A stretch of DNA of 30,494 nucleotides from CAZTME01 sp964614795 (GTDB taxonomy: Bacteria; Patescibacteriota; Microgenomatia; UBA1400; PJMF01): the NCBI GenBank assembly GCA_964614795.1, contig CAZTME010000001.1:1-30494 (forward strand), read 5' to 3'. This document shows positions 8,240 through 15,891 of this stretch, one piece after another. The position numbers and the translations under genes were made by a program. Positions within the stretch are counted from its first letter, which is position 1. The number at the start of each line of letters is the position of its first letter. The notes beneath the pieces are model-generated. The model had not been told where the DNA came from. It made no database searches and saw only the letters and a list, made by a program, of their open reading frames with translations.

Positions 8240-8836
8240 ATGATGAACTCGCATCACTTGACTTTGGATGAAGAAAATCAATGGCAAAAAAACACGCTTA
8301 ATCCGGACAAGATCATAGTAGATGACCCACTACTCAATTCGCAAACGCATAATCATAGTAATTTAAAACCAATTAACCCGAAAGTCGGCATGAAACGCAA
8401 ACAATCAAAATTTATCAGTATTTTACTTACTGTCTTTATAGCCATGATTCTTGGTACCGGCACCGGCTTTGGCGCTCATACCTTCATGAATAAAAATCAG
8501 ACAAGCAACAATGAAGTTTCCGGTGTTACTGCACAGCTACCTACTGATAAGGTCAAAAATGGAGACATCTTCGGTAGTACACAGGATAATTTTTCCGATC
8601 AAGCGGAAGGTTATCTTCAAGGAGGCGGCATAGATGGCGAAGGCTCCCACAGCCTATTGCGTCCAGGTGGGGTCTCTCAAACTGTTTATTTAACCTCTTC
8701 TGTTACCGATTTATCAAGTTTGGAAGGTATGCAGGTTAGAGTCTGGGGAGAAACCTATAAAGGAGTGAAAGCCGGTTGGTTGATGGATGTCGGAAGAGTT
8801 GAAGTTCTTGATGTTAACGGAACAATTCCGGAATAA
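8240..8836 (+). CDS. Unknown single-pass membrane protein with possible OB-like C-terminal domain
   Basis: I do not recognise a named family. The 198-residue product has a polar cytoplasmic part (1-52), a transmembrane helix at about 53-80 (FISILLTVFIAMILGTGTGF) and an outer part. Residues about 148-190, including YLTSSVTDLSSLEGMQVRVW and GWLMDVGRVEVLD, are beta-rich and look like the small OB-like domains that end many short CPR membrane proteins; this is inference from pattern. The Shine-Dalgarno sequence AGAGAGGA supports the ATG pair at 8240/8243. It lies just before ftsE, but a separate promoter-like sequence lies between them, so shared function is not implied. Confidence 0.7.
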   Translation: MMNSHHLTLDEENQWQKNTLNPDKIIVDDPLLNSQTHNHSNLKPINPKVGMKRKQSKFISILLTVFIAMILGTGTGFGAHTFMNKNQTSNNEVSGVTAQLPTDKVKNGDIFGSTQDNFSDQAEGYLQGGGIDGEGSHSLLRPGGVSQTVYLTSSVTDLSSLEGMQVRVWGETYKGVKAGWLMDVGRVEVLDVNGTIPE

Positions 8837-8893
8837 AAATTGTTATTGCGTTTTACCTTAATAGTCTGGTATTCTAGGTGAGAACATTATCTC

Positions 8894-10201
8894 ATGCCCA
8901 TACTCAGCTTTTCTCAAGTATCTAAGCAATTCGGTCAACAAGCACCGGTTTTGTTAAATGTTTCTTTTTCAATCGAACCTGGAGAATTGGTTGTTTTAAC
9001 TGGTCAAACAGGTGTTGGAAAAACAACTCTCATGAAGTTATTGACCAGAGAATATAAAATTGATGAAGGAGAAATCTTTTTTCAAGAAATTGCGGTACAC
9101 AAAATAAAAAGCGGCTCGGTACATAAACTTCGTCGCAGAATCGGCGTGGTTTTTCAAGATTATCGCCTTTTGCCCGACCTTAACGTCTGGGAAAATATTG
9201 CCACCCCACTTTATATAGTTGGCAAATCAGATCAAGAAATTGAGCAACGAGTCAGCGATCTTCTTAATCTAATTAACTTAACCCACAAAGCGGCAGATTT
9301 TCCAAGCCAATTGTCTGGAGGAGAATCGCAAAGAGTAGCAATCGCTCGCGCTCTTGCTTTAGGTCCGGAATTAATTTTTGCAGATGAACCAACGGGCAAC
9401 CTTGACCCTCTTACTTCCAAAAGTATTGCGGTTTTACTTGATAAAATTAATGAGTTGGGAACAACCATCATTATTTCCACTCATGACTTAACTTTGCTTG
9501 ATTACTTTGCTTCAAGAAGACACTTAAAATTAGAAAATTCTCAAATAGTTGAAAGCAATAAACAAGAAAAAATTATCAAAAAAATAGATAATTCAACAAA
9601 TGAAAGCAAAGATATCTCTAGCAATACGACTTCTATCAATGAAATTGAAAATCAAACAAATAACTTAAACAAAACGAAAATTGAAAGTGACGAAGATCAA
9701 TCAGATCAAAAGAAATCCATTAATCACTGGTGGACAAAATTAACTTCTATTTTTAAAAGAAAAAATCAAACTTCTATTAATGAAACTGAATTGATTTTTA
9801 TTGATTCAAACATCAGTGATAAAAATGGTATTAACGGCGAACCTGAATCTGAAATTAACACTTCTACAGATGAAAGTAATAAGAATGCCGATTCAATTAT
9901 GGATATAAACAACCCACAAGGCTCTGAAATTTCGATTGAAGATTCAAATACACAAAATAATTTCACACAAGTAACAATAAGTATCGATGAAAACAGTTCA
10001 AATACAAAACCGCATGTTTTGAAATTAAGCAGTCCGGATTCAAAATTAGCAGAGAATGAGGTCTCGTCAAAGTCACATTTATTTGATGAATCCAATTTGA
10101 AGCAAGAAAAATCAGAAAAGAAATCATCACCCCATCATACAAAAAAGAAAAAAAATGAAAAATCCGTTCAAGATAAAGTAAAACACAAATCCAAGGATTA
10201 A
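8894..10201 (+). CDS. ftsE: Cell division ATP-binding protein FtsE with long C-terminal tail
   Basis: FtsE is the ATPase of FtsEX, which couples the divisome to activation of cell-wall hydrolases. Residues 1-220 are a complete ABC domain: Walker A GQTGVGKTT (37-45), Q-loop VVFQDY (85-90), signature LSGGESQ (140-146), Walker B LIFADEPTGNLD (160-171) and switch His197. The usual protein stops near residue 220-230; this one has 435 residues. The extra part (about 222-435) is Asn/Ser/Lys/Glu-rich and probably disordered, with one hydrophobic patch NHWWTKLTSIFKRKN (277-291) and a very basic end. A good AGGTGAG ribosome binding element lies 12 bases upstream. ftsX starts 3 bases after the stop. Confidence 0.93.
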   Translation: MPILSFSQVSKQFGQQAPVLLNVSFSIEPGELVVLTGQTGVGKTTLMKLLTREYKIDEGEIFFQEIAVHKIKSGSVHKLRRRIGVVFQDYRLLPDLNVWENIATPLYIVGKSDQEIEQRVSDLLNLINLTHKAADFPSQLSGGESQRVAIARALALGPELIFADEPTGNLDPLTSKSIAVLLDKINELGTTIIISTHDLTLLDYFASRRHLKLENSQIVESNKQEKIIKKIDNSTNESKDISSNTTSINEIENQTNNLNKTKIESDEDQSDQKKSINHWWTKLTSIFKRKNQTSINETELIFIDSNISDKNGINGEPESEINTSTDESNKNADSIMDINNPQGSEISIEDSNTQNNFTQVTISIDENSSNTKPHVLKLSSPDSKLAENEVSSKSHLFDESNLKQEKSEKKSSPHHTKKKKNEKSVQDKVKHKSKD

Positions 10202-10204
10202 TTC

Positions 10205-11077
10205 ATGCGAGCTTTCAAATCAGCATTAATTTCCATACGCAGATCGCCCTATCAAGCACTAGCATCGGTATTACTTCTCACTGTGACTTCGATTTTAGTT
10301 TTTTCTTTATCTTTTTTAATGGTGGGAGCTCAATTAATTCTCAAATATTATGAAGCCCAACCTCAGGTTGTTGCATTTATTAACATTGATACTTTAGAAG
10401 AAGAAGTTTCGCAAGTGATTAGCGCTTTGGAGGAAAAAAGTTACATTGCATCCGTTAATTACACAAATCAAGATCAAGCTTTGGAAATTTACAAAGAAGC
10501 CTATGCTACTAGGCCAAGATTACTCGAGCTAGTCACTCCGCAAATGTTACCCGCAAGCTTGGAATTAAATGCTACGGATATTTCTTCATTAGCTCAAATT
10601 AAAAAAGATTTGCTGAATTTTCCCATTATTGATGAAGTGATTTTACAAGAAGATGTAATAGCAACATTTGCAACCATTACCAATTTTATGAGGATTATTG
10701 GGATAATTTTTGCCGGACTAATGGCGTTTTTATCATTTCTAATTATTATGATCGTTATAAGCATGAAAATGCAGTCCAAAAGAGCAACAATTTTTACTCA
10801 AAGGCTTTTGGGTGCCAGTAAGTATTATGTGACCGCACCCTACATGATTGAAGGTATAATTTACGGATTTTTAGGCGGAATGATTGGTTGGGGTATAGTA
10901 GTGTTATCCGTATTTTACTTCGCGCCCACCATTCAAGAATACATTAGAGAGGTAAAGCTTTATCCTATTGATGTATTTTTTCTTTTATATCAAGCCTTAA
11001 TTGGTATTGGATTGTGCATGCTAATTGGCATGATCGCTGGTCAAGTTGCGGCCAATCGCATGATGAAACGCATTTAA
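10205..11077 (+). CDS. ftsX: Cell division protein FtsX
   Basis: FtsX is the membrane partner of FtsE and passes conformational change across the membrane to an extracellular hydrolase or its activator. The 290-residue product has the family layout: helix 1 at about 19-45, an extracellular domain at about 50-155 (the part that contacts the hydrolase), then helices near 158-185, 210-238 and 255-282. The N-terminal MRAFKSALISIRRSPYQALA resembles other FtsX starts. It sits between ftsE (3-base gap) and the M23 peptidase gene (4-base gap), the arrangement seen in ftsEX operons with a cognate hydrolase. Confidence 0.92.
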   Translation: MRAFKSALISIRRSPYQALASVLLLTVTSILVFSLSFLMVGAQLILKYYEAQPQVVAFINIDTLEEEVSQVISALEEKSYIASVNYTNQDQALEIYKEAYATRPRLLELVTPQMLPASLELNATDISSLAQIKKDLLNFPIIDEVILQEDVIATFATITNFMRIIGIIFAGLMAFLSFLIIMIVISMKMQSKRATIFTQRLLGASKYYVTAPYMIEGIIYGFLGGMIGWGIVVLSVFYFAPTIQEYIREVKLYPIDVFFLLYQALIGIGLCMLIGMIAGQVAANRMMKRI

Positions 11078-11081
11078 TCAC

Positions 11082-12406
11082 ATGAAGAAATTTAATTACT
11101 TGTTTTTTTTCATCTTTGGATTTTTGTCAATATTTTTGCTATTGATTAAAGAAATGAGTGAACAAAGTTTGGTGCTGGCACAATCCGCTTGCGAGCAAAC
11201 TTGTGTTAAGTCTGAAGATGATACAGATTCTTACTTGAAGTGCGTCAATGAAAAAAAAGCATGTTTAGAAGCAACTTTAAGAAATATTCAATCTCAAAAA
11301 GTCACTCTCAACAACACCATCGCCTTAATTAATGGCAAAGTCGCACTGCAAGAACTGCAAATTCAACGCACCGAAGCCGAGCTAACCAGACTGGAGAAAG
11401 AAGTTAATGAATTGACAAAAAGAATCTCCGGCCTGAATGTGTCATTGGACAAATTATCCAACCTGTTGGTGGAAAGAATTCAAGAGCAATATAAAGCGAT
11501 TAGAGTCACCGCAATTTCTTCAGCATTAAGCGCCAAATATTTGGCTCAAGCAGTGAGTAAGGCTTCATATGCCGCTCACACCGGAGAGAGAACTGCGGAA
11601 GCAATGGAAAGAGCGGAATTACAAAGAATTGAGTATGATGCTCAAAAAATTATCAAAGAAGAAAAACAAGAAGAAGTGGAAGTTAAAAAATCTCAGTTGG
11701 AAAAAGAGCAGCAAGTTCTCACTAAGCAAAGATCCGAACAACAGTTTTTATTGAATGAAACAGCCAACGATGAAAAGAAGTTTCAAGAGTTATTGGCAAA
11801 AACGATGGCGGAAATTGATGCCATTCAATCCATTATCTCTGGAAAGGGCTCAGAATCTAAAGTTGGCGCGGTTAATGAAGGAGAACGTATTGCCAGTGTA
11901 ATTCAAGGAGCCAGTACTTGCTCGACCGGTACTCATTTACATTTTGAAGTAGTAAAAGATAAAGTACATCGTGATCCGGCTGGCTTTTTGAAAAATGTCA
12001 GCATTACTTGGAATAATTCACCAGACGGAGCTTTTGGCTTGGGCGGAGATTGGAACTGGCCTCTGAATGATCCGGTGAGAATTACTCAGGGTTATGGAAT
12101 GACATATTATGCAAGAGTGCGGCGCGCCTATGGAGGCGCGCCGCACACCGGTATTGATTTNNNNNNNNNNNNNNNNNNNNNNNNNNNNNNNNNNNNNNNN
12201 NNNNNNNNNNNNNNNNNNNNNNNNNNNNNNNNNNNNNNNNNNNNNNNNNNNNNNNTTCAAAAAACGGTGATGCCACAGTTAAAGCGGTTAAAAAGGGCAC
12301 TTTGTATCGTGGCTCAATTCGCTGTGGAGGCGGGCAACTCAAATACGTAAAACTGGAGCACGACGAAGGTGGTTACAGCACATATTATTTACATGTTAAT
12401 TACTAA
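11082..12406 (+). CDS. Coiled-coil M23 peptidase, circularly permuted LytM-type domain, interrupted by assembly gap
   Basis: Probably the peptidoglycan hydrolase controlled by FtsEX (EnvC/RipA-like in layout). It has an N-terminal signal/membrane segment (5-25), a Cys-containing segment (about 37-60) and a long coiled coil (about 62-260). The M23 part is in unusual order: GTHLHFEVV with H285 and H287 first, then WPLNDPVRITQGYG and HTGID with H355 and D359, and after the gap GYSTYYLHVNY at the C-terminus. In canonical LytM proteins HxGxD comes first, YxH second and HxH last, so this is a circular permutation with the motif set intact. The 95-N gap does not preserve frame: the true continuation starts SKNGDATVKAVKKGT and ends at the TAA at 12404-12406. 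Confidence 0.85.
12117..12146. repeat. Perfect GC-rich inverted repeat inside the M23 gene
   Basis: GTGCGGCGCGCCT is followed by the 4-base loop ATGG and the exact reverse complement AGGCGCGCCGCAC, a 13-bp perfect stem containing GGCGCGCC twice. It encodes VRRAYGGAPH ahead of the HTGID motif, in codons ending in G or C that are unlike the rest of this AT-rich gene. The assembly gap begins 14 bases further on. It may be a genuine hairpin that blocked sequencing, or an assembly artefact. Confidence 0.9.
12161..12255. other. Assembly gap of 95 Ns
   Basis: The run of Ns lies inside the M23 peptidase gene. Its length is not reliable: reading 11082 to 12406 across it leaves a remainder of two bases, and the biologically sensible frame downstream differs from the one upstream. 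The gap is therefore an estimate from scaffolding. Confidence 0.98.
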
Positions 12407-12712
12407 TTTTTAAAAAATTCTTATCTTACTTTCACTCGCTAATTAGATAATGATCTTAAAAAAAGGCTCATTAGGCATGATTTGCCATCATGATATATGA
12501 ACTAATTTTTATCTCCGATACTTCAGATTGTAAATCAGCTTAAATTAAGCTCTCATCTCTAACTTAAATCTCAAAAACAAAAAAGTTGAGCATAAAATTT
12601 TCATAATGTTCCTCATGTAACAATTATCAATCCCATAGTAGTTGACATTGGGATTATTTTCTTATATAATTAATGACAGTTTGTAATACTTATATAGTAA
12701 AATGGAGTTAAC
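12407..12712. other. Spacer between the M23 gene and the small exported protein
   Basis: No gene is visible in these 306 AT-rich bases. A small palindrome CATGAT-TTGCC-ATCATG (12476-12492) is too weak to call a terminator. The right end contains the consensus promoter described separately. No repeat arm of the interspersed family was found here. Confidence 0.6.
12642..12670 (+). promoter_or_regulatory. Consensus sigma-70-type promoter
   Basis: TTGACA at 12642-12647 and TATAAT at 12665-12670 are separated by exactly 17 bases: both hexamers and the spacing match the bacterial housekeeping consensus perfectly. Transcription should begin near 12677, leaving a leader of about 35 bases with a GGAG ribosome binding site (12704-12707) before the ATG at 12713. 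It is the strongest promoter seen in the window and predicts high expression of the small protein downstream. Confidence 0.85.
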
Positions 12713-13075
12713 ATGACAAAAACAGGTGTGATTTTTCTTTCACTATTTTTAGCCGTCATTCTCATTGGTTCGAGTGTTGTAATGGCAGTTGCTCAAGATA
12801 GATCTGCTGAGCAAGAATTTAATGCCTCGCAATCTCAATCCATGACTACCGAATGCACCACTGGCGCTTACGGTCAAAGCTCAACTTGTAAAACTACCGG
12901 CTCTCAATCTCAAAGTATTTCCGGACGTCAAATTGTCTATACTCAACCACAAGTTGCGGGCGTTAGAACTCACACTCCGGTCAATACAGCATTGGATACT
13001 CAAGCCATGATGATGCTAATGGGTACTGGTTTAACCGGAATTGCGGCGTTTGCCGGCTATCTCAAACTTAAATAA
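12713..13075 (+). CDS. Small exported, membrane- or wall-anchored protein of unknown function
   Basis: I cannot assign a named family. The 120-residue product has an N-terminal signal or anchor helix (about 4-27, ending VVMAVAQD, a plausible cleavage site), a Ser/Gln/Thr-rich middle with two cysteines (C48 and C59, in TTECTTGAYGQSSTCKTTG) that could form a disulfide, and a C-terminal hydrophobic helix (about 98-117) ending in LKLK. The order signal, polar domain, hydrophobic helix, basic tail resembles surface proteins anchored by sortase or a tail helix, but there is no LPXTG motif; PVNTALDT precedes the helix. A perfect promoter and a good ribosome binding site suggest it is abundant, perhaps a cell-surface component. 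Confidence 0.75.
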   Translation: MTKTGVIFLSLFLAVILIGSSVVMAVAQDRSAEQEFNASQSQSMTTECTTGAYGQSSTCKTTGSQSQSISGRQIVYTQPQVAGVRTHTPVNTALDTQAMMMLMGTGLTGIAAFAGYLKLK

Positions 13076-13146
13076 TCGAATTTTTTTGTCCTATAAGAAC
13101 ATTTCCCGAAAAAACGCGTCGTAAATGGAAATGATTATCTTGAGAA

Positions 13147-13794
13147 TCAATTTCTAAAGATTTCTTTGCTTCGGTTGACTCCCTCAATATTTAGAAAGCT
13201 AAATTTCACTTCAATTTCGCGCACACTTTCTTCAGGATGAAGGGGATTGAAGCATTGCCCCCCCCAACCAAGTTCCTGTGCAGTTTCGATATTATTTAAA
13301 GAATCATCGATTAAAAATGGACTATGCGAATCCCCAATGATCTCTTGTGCATGCAGAAATATTCGTGGATCTGGCTTTACTAAGCCAACTTCACATGATT
13401 GAACTACCACATGATACTCGATGTCTGGAATAATTCCTCTTGATTTTATCAAATCGAAAACCTCTGGATAAATGTTGGTGATAATTCCTATTGGATTGCC
13501 ATTAATATAAAGTTCAAGCATCAGATCTCGAGTTGTTTGTATTGGTTGAAAAAAACCTACCCACCACTGTGCAAAATTTTCTATTCCGGTAGATTTGTTA
13601 AATATTTTCTCATAAATTCTCAGAAGCTCTTGAGGTCTCATTTCACCTTTGCAGATTTTGTCATCGTATTGAAAAAAAACATCTTTCACGTTTTGAATAT
13701 CTACTTCAAAAATTTCTGCTAACTTTTCCAGCCCTCCTGAAAATGAAAACACTACATTACCCAGATCGAAAAAGAAAAATGGTTTTTTGCTCAT
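13147..13794 (-). CDS. HAD-superfamily hydrolase (subfamily IA-like phosphatase)
   Basis: HAD enzymes hydrolyse phosphate esters through an aspartyl-phosphate. In this 215-residue product motif I is FFFFDLGNVV with nucleophile D10; the second acidic position is Gly, as in the DLGN subgroup that includes YihX-type sugar phosphatases. Motif II is GIITN (T106), motif III has K140 in GLVKPDPRIF, and motif IV is LIDDS (D163, D164). A helical cap occupies about 20-85. Substrate is unknown. It is convergent with the small exported protein gene and ends in TGA. On the minus strand TGGTAGAAT, about 45 bases upstream of the start, is a possible extended -10 box. Confidence 0.88.
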   Translation of the reverse strand: MSKKPFFFFDLGNVVFSFSGGLEKLAEIFEVDIQNVKDVFFQYDDKICKGEMRPQELLRIYEKIFNKSTGIENFAQWWVGFFQPIQTTRDLMLELYINGNPIGIITNIYPEVFDLIKSRGIIPDIEYHVVVQSCEVGLVKPDPRIFLHAQEIIGDSHSPFLIDDSLNNIETAQELGWGGQCFNPLHPEESVREIEVKFSFLNIEGVNRSKEIFRN

Positions 13795-14095
13795 GAAAAT
13801 TCAATGAAAAGTCTATCGACAAAGTTTTAATGAGCTATTCTACCATTTTACTTATGATTTGTTTATAAGAAGAATGGCGTACAACTTTCCTACGGTTTTT
13901 GTAAGATTTTAATTGTATAAGATAAATTGCTAAATCAATTTCCTGAGTATTTCTTGATATACACAACTCTCAAAACCAAATGTCAGATTTTTCTTGCTCT
14001 ACAACAGATGATGTGTCCATTAAATCAATATCATTTCGCATTCCAATTGATCTCTCAACGATTAATCGATTATTTCTTTACACTCTAACAAATTT
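13795..14095. other. Divergent spacer between the HAD and lamin-tail genes
   Basis: No gene is visible in these 301 bases. They should hold both divergent promoters: TGGTAGAAT on the minus strand near 13834-13842 for the HAD gene, and TACACT at 14079-14084 on the plus strand for the lamin-tail gene, the latter leaving only about 5 bases of leader. A perfect 10-base palindrome CGATTAATCG lies at 14059-14068. AGTCTATCGACAAAGTT near 13810 faintly resembles a repeat arm but is not convincing. Confidence 0.5.
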
Positions 14096-15553
14096 ATGCT
14101 AACTGTTAATTCACAATTTTATTTTTTCCTTATTTTGATTTTGTTATTGAGTTTTTTTTGCTTCCAAACCTCGTTAAAAATTCACGCACAAGTTCCAGTT
14201 CCTCAAATCATTATTTCAGAAGTTTACGCTCAACCTGATTCTGGTGAACAAGAATGGATTGAACTTCAAAATTTGAGTAATGAAACAATAAATCTTAATC
14301 ATTGGTACATAACAGATGTCTTATCTTCTCCTGCTGTGATTTATCAATTTGATGCTTTAGCCAACATCGCAGAACAAGAGAAAATTGTCATAAATTTAAA
14401 CTCTCAAAAACTAAATAACACCGCAGATGGTGTGAGATTAATTGATGCAAATGGCATTATTCATCATTCAATGGATTACTCGAGTTCAACGAAAAAATTA
14501 AGTTGGCAGTTTTTGAACAATAGTTGGTGCGAAGCGATTCCTACTCCACTTACAAATAATGTGTGTGGCAACAATTTAAATAATCCTCCTATAAATACTT
14601 CCAGCACAATTTCCGCCCAAACATCCCAACTTCCTTCTCCCCTGCCAACTCCGACTCCTTCGCCAACACCCACCGCAGCATCGGAGTCTCTCACACACCT
14701 TGCGTCTAATCTGCAAATTACCGAAGTTTCTCCTTGCCCATCCGATAATCGCGAATGGATAGAAGTTTACAATCCAAATTCTCATGATATTGAAGTTTTT
14801 TTAACAATCGTTGATGATCAACAAAATAAACGCTATGTTTCCGGAGAAGCGAAAGCAAATCAGTATGCAGTTCTATACTTATCCTCCTCAATTTTAAATA
14901 ATGCCGGCGATAGAATTAAAATCACAGGTGAAACAGGAGAATTATTAAATTTGAGCTACGAAGCTTGCCCAACTGGTCAAAGCTTGGGTCTTCTCAATAA
15001 TGTTTGGGATTGGCTCAATCCCACTCCCGGTGGTGAAAATCAACCCAATCAAAATTCCTCACCTCCATTAACCCAAGAAATTTCCAAACCGATTTTCGTG
15101 AGTTCCGGTTCAAAAGAAAGTCAAACATCTACACAAACAATCTTGCCTTCAAAGGAAAGTGAGAAAATTCAAATTAACAAATCAGACTCACCAACAATAG
15201 TTATTAATGACGTGTGGAAAAATCAGGTTGCTCTGCCAAAAGTTCTCGCTCAAACAGAATTCCTCACGAATGCTCACATTAAAGAAGGTCTTAATGATGA
15301 GTTAAATATTTCTGCTTTTAATTCAGTTGAATATTCTTCAGACAATTCAAATCAAATTTCTCCTAAATTAAAATGGCTGGCAACCATTCTAATCACCCTT
15401 GGTGGTTGGTTGATCGTGTATACTTCATACATACCTTCATATGCTCATTGGAAACAAAAATATTTTCACTTGGTTAAACGCCGTTTTACCCCCAGTCTTG
15501 TGGGCCAGTTTAATTTTTTTCCTGAGTCATCAATCAACTCTACCAAGTCCTGA
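14096..15553 (+). CDS. Exported protein with two lamin-tail (LTD) domains and a C-terminal membrane helix
   Basis: LTD domains are beta-sandwich modules found in many secreted bacterial proteins, often beside nucleases; here no enzyme domain is attached. The 485-residue product has a signal helix (about 8-27), a first LTD with ISEVYAQPDSGEQEWIEL (about 40-57) followed by LNHWYITD, a Pro/Ser/Thr-rich linker (about 170-200, PSPLPTPTPSPTPT), a second LTD starting LQITEVSPCPSDNREWIEVY (about 204-223), a polar stretch, and a transmembrane helix near 425-448. The last 37 codons overlap the VanZ-like gene in another frame. No Shine-Dalgarno sequence precedes the ATG. The likely role is an adhesive or structural surface protein, which is inference. 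Confidence 0.82.
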   Translation: MLTVNSQFYFFLILILLLSFFCFQTSLKIHAQVPVPQIIISEVYAQPDSGEQEWIELQNLSNETINLNHWYITDVLSSPAVIYQFDALANIAEQEKIVINLNSQKLNNTADGVRLIDANGIIHHSMDYSSSTKKLSWQFLNNSWCEAIPTPLTNNVCGNNLNNPPINTSSTISAQTSQLPSPLPTPTPSPTPTAASESLTHLASNLQITEVSPCPSDNREWIEVYNPNSHDIEVFLTIVDDQQNKRYVSGEAKANQYAVLYLSSSILNNAGDRIKITGETGELLNLSYEACPTGQSLGLLNNVWDWLNPTPGGENQPNQNSSPPLTQEISKPIFVSSGSKESQTSTQTILPSKESEKIQINKSDSPTIVINDVWKNQVALPKVLAQTEFLTNAHIKEGLNDELNISAFNSVEYSSDNSNQISPKLKWLATILITLGGWLIVYTSYIPSYAHWKQKYFHLVKRRFTPSLVGQFNFFPESSINSTKS

Positions 15554-15827
15554 CGTTTTTCAACTGGATTTTCTTTTTAAAAAAACCGCACACATGGTGG
15601 TATATGCAGTTTTATACCTGCTTTTGTGGCGAGCAACATGGCTCATTATTCATCCTGGACATACAAAAATACAGTGGACTGCACCACTCATTTTAACTTT
15701 TGTCTATGCCATGGCCGATGAATTACATCAAAGTTTGGTCCCTGGAAGATCACCAACAATCAGAGATCTTGGATATGATAGTTTGGGAATGATAGTAGCC
15801 ATGCTTTGGTGGTATCGGTATATCTGA
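15441..15827 (+). CDS. VanZ-like family membrane protein
   Basis: VanZ-like proteins are small multi-helix membrane proteins; VanZ itself gives low-level teicoplanin resistance, but the role of most members is unknown. The 128-residue product shows the family pattern: LPPVLWASLIFFLSHQS at the first helix, FLFKKTAHMVVYAVLYLLLW with the conserved KxxH, ADELHQSLVPGRSPTIRDLG, and a final helix. Because the conserved first helix lies inside the overlap, the start must be at or near the ATG at 15441, giving a 113-base out-of-frame overlap with the lamin-tail gene. Translation may be coupled to that gene. Confidence 0.85.
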   Translation: MLIGNKNIFTWLNAVLPPVLWASLIFFLSHQSTLPSPDVFQLDFLFKKTAHMVVYAVLYLLLWRATWLIIHPGHTKIQWTAPLILTFVYAMADELHQSLVPGRSPTIRDLGYDSLGMIVAMLWWYRYI

Positions 15828-15891
15828 TTTTTTTGCCAGTTTGGTACTTGACGATAACTCAGTATCTATTACACTTGCAATATTGGTAATA

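Noticed and set aside
9766..10095. A 109-codon open frame antisense to the ftsE tail
   Set aside because: It is a shadow of low-complexity coding sequence on the other strand, with no ribosome binding site or family features.
12117..12146. The GC-rich hairpin as a member of the interspersed repeat family
   Set aside because: It shares no sequence with the TAGACTTGTCGCACAATAA arm, is GC-rich and lies inside a coding region.
12476..12492. The palindrome CATGAT-TTGCC-ATCATG as a terminator of the ftsEX operon
   Set aside because: A 6-bp AT-rich stem without a T-run is too weak.
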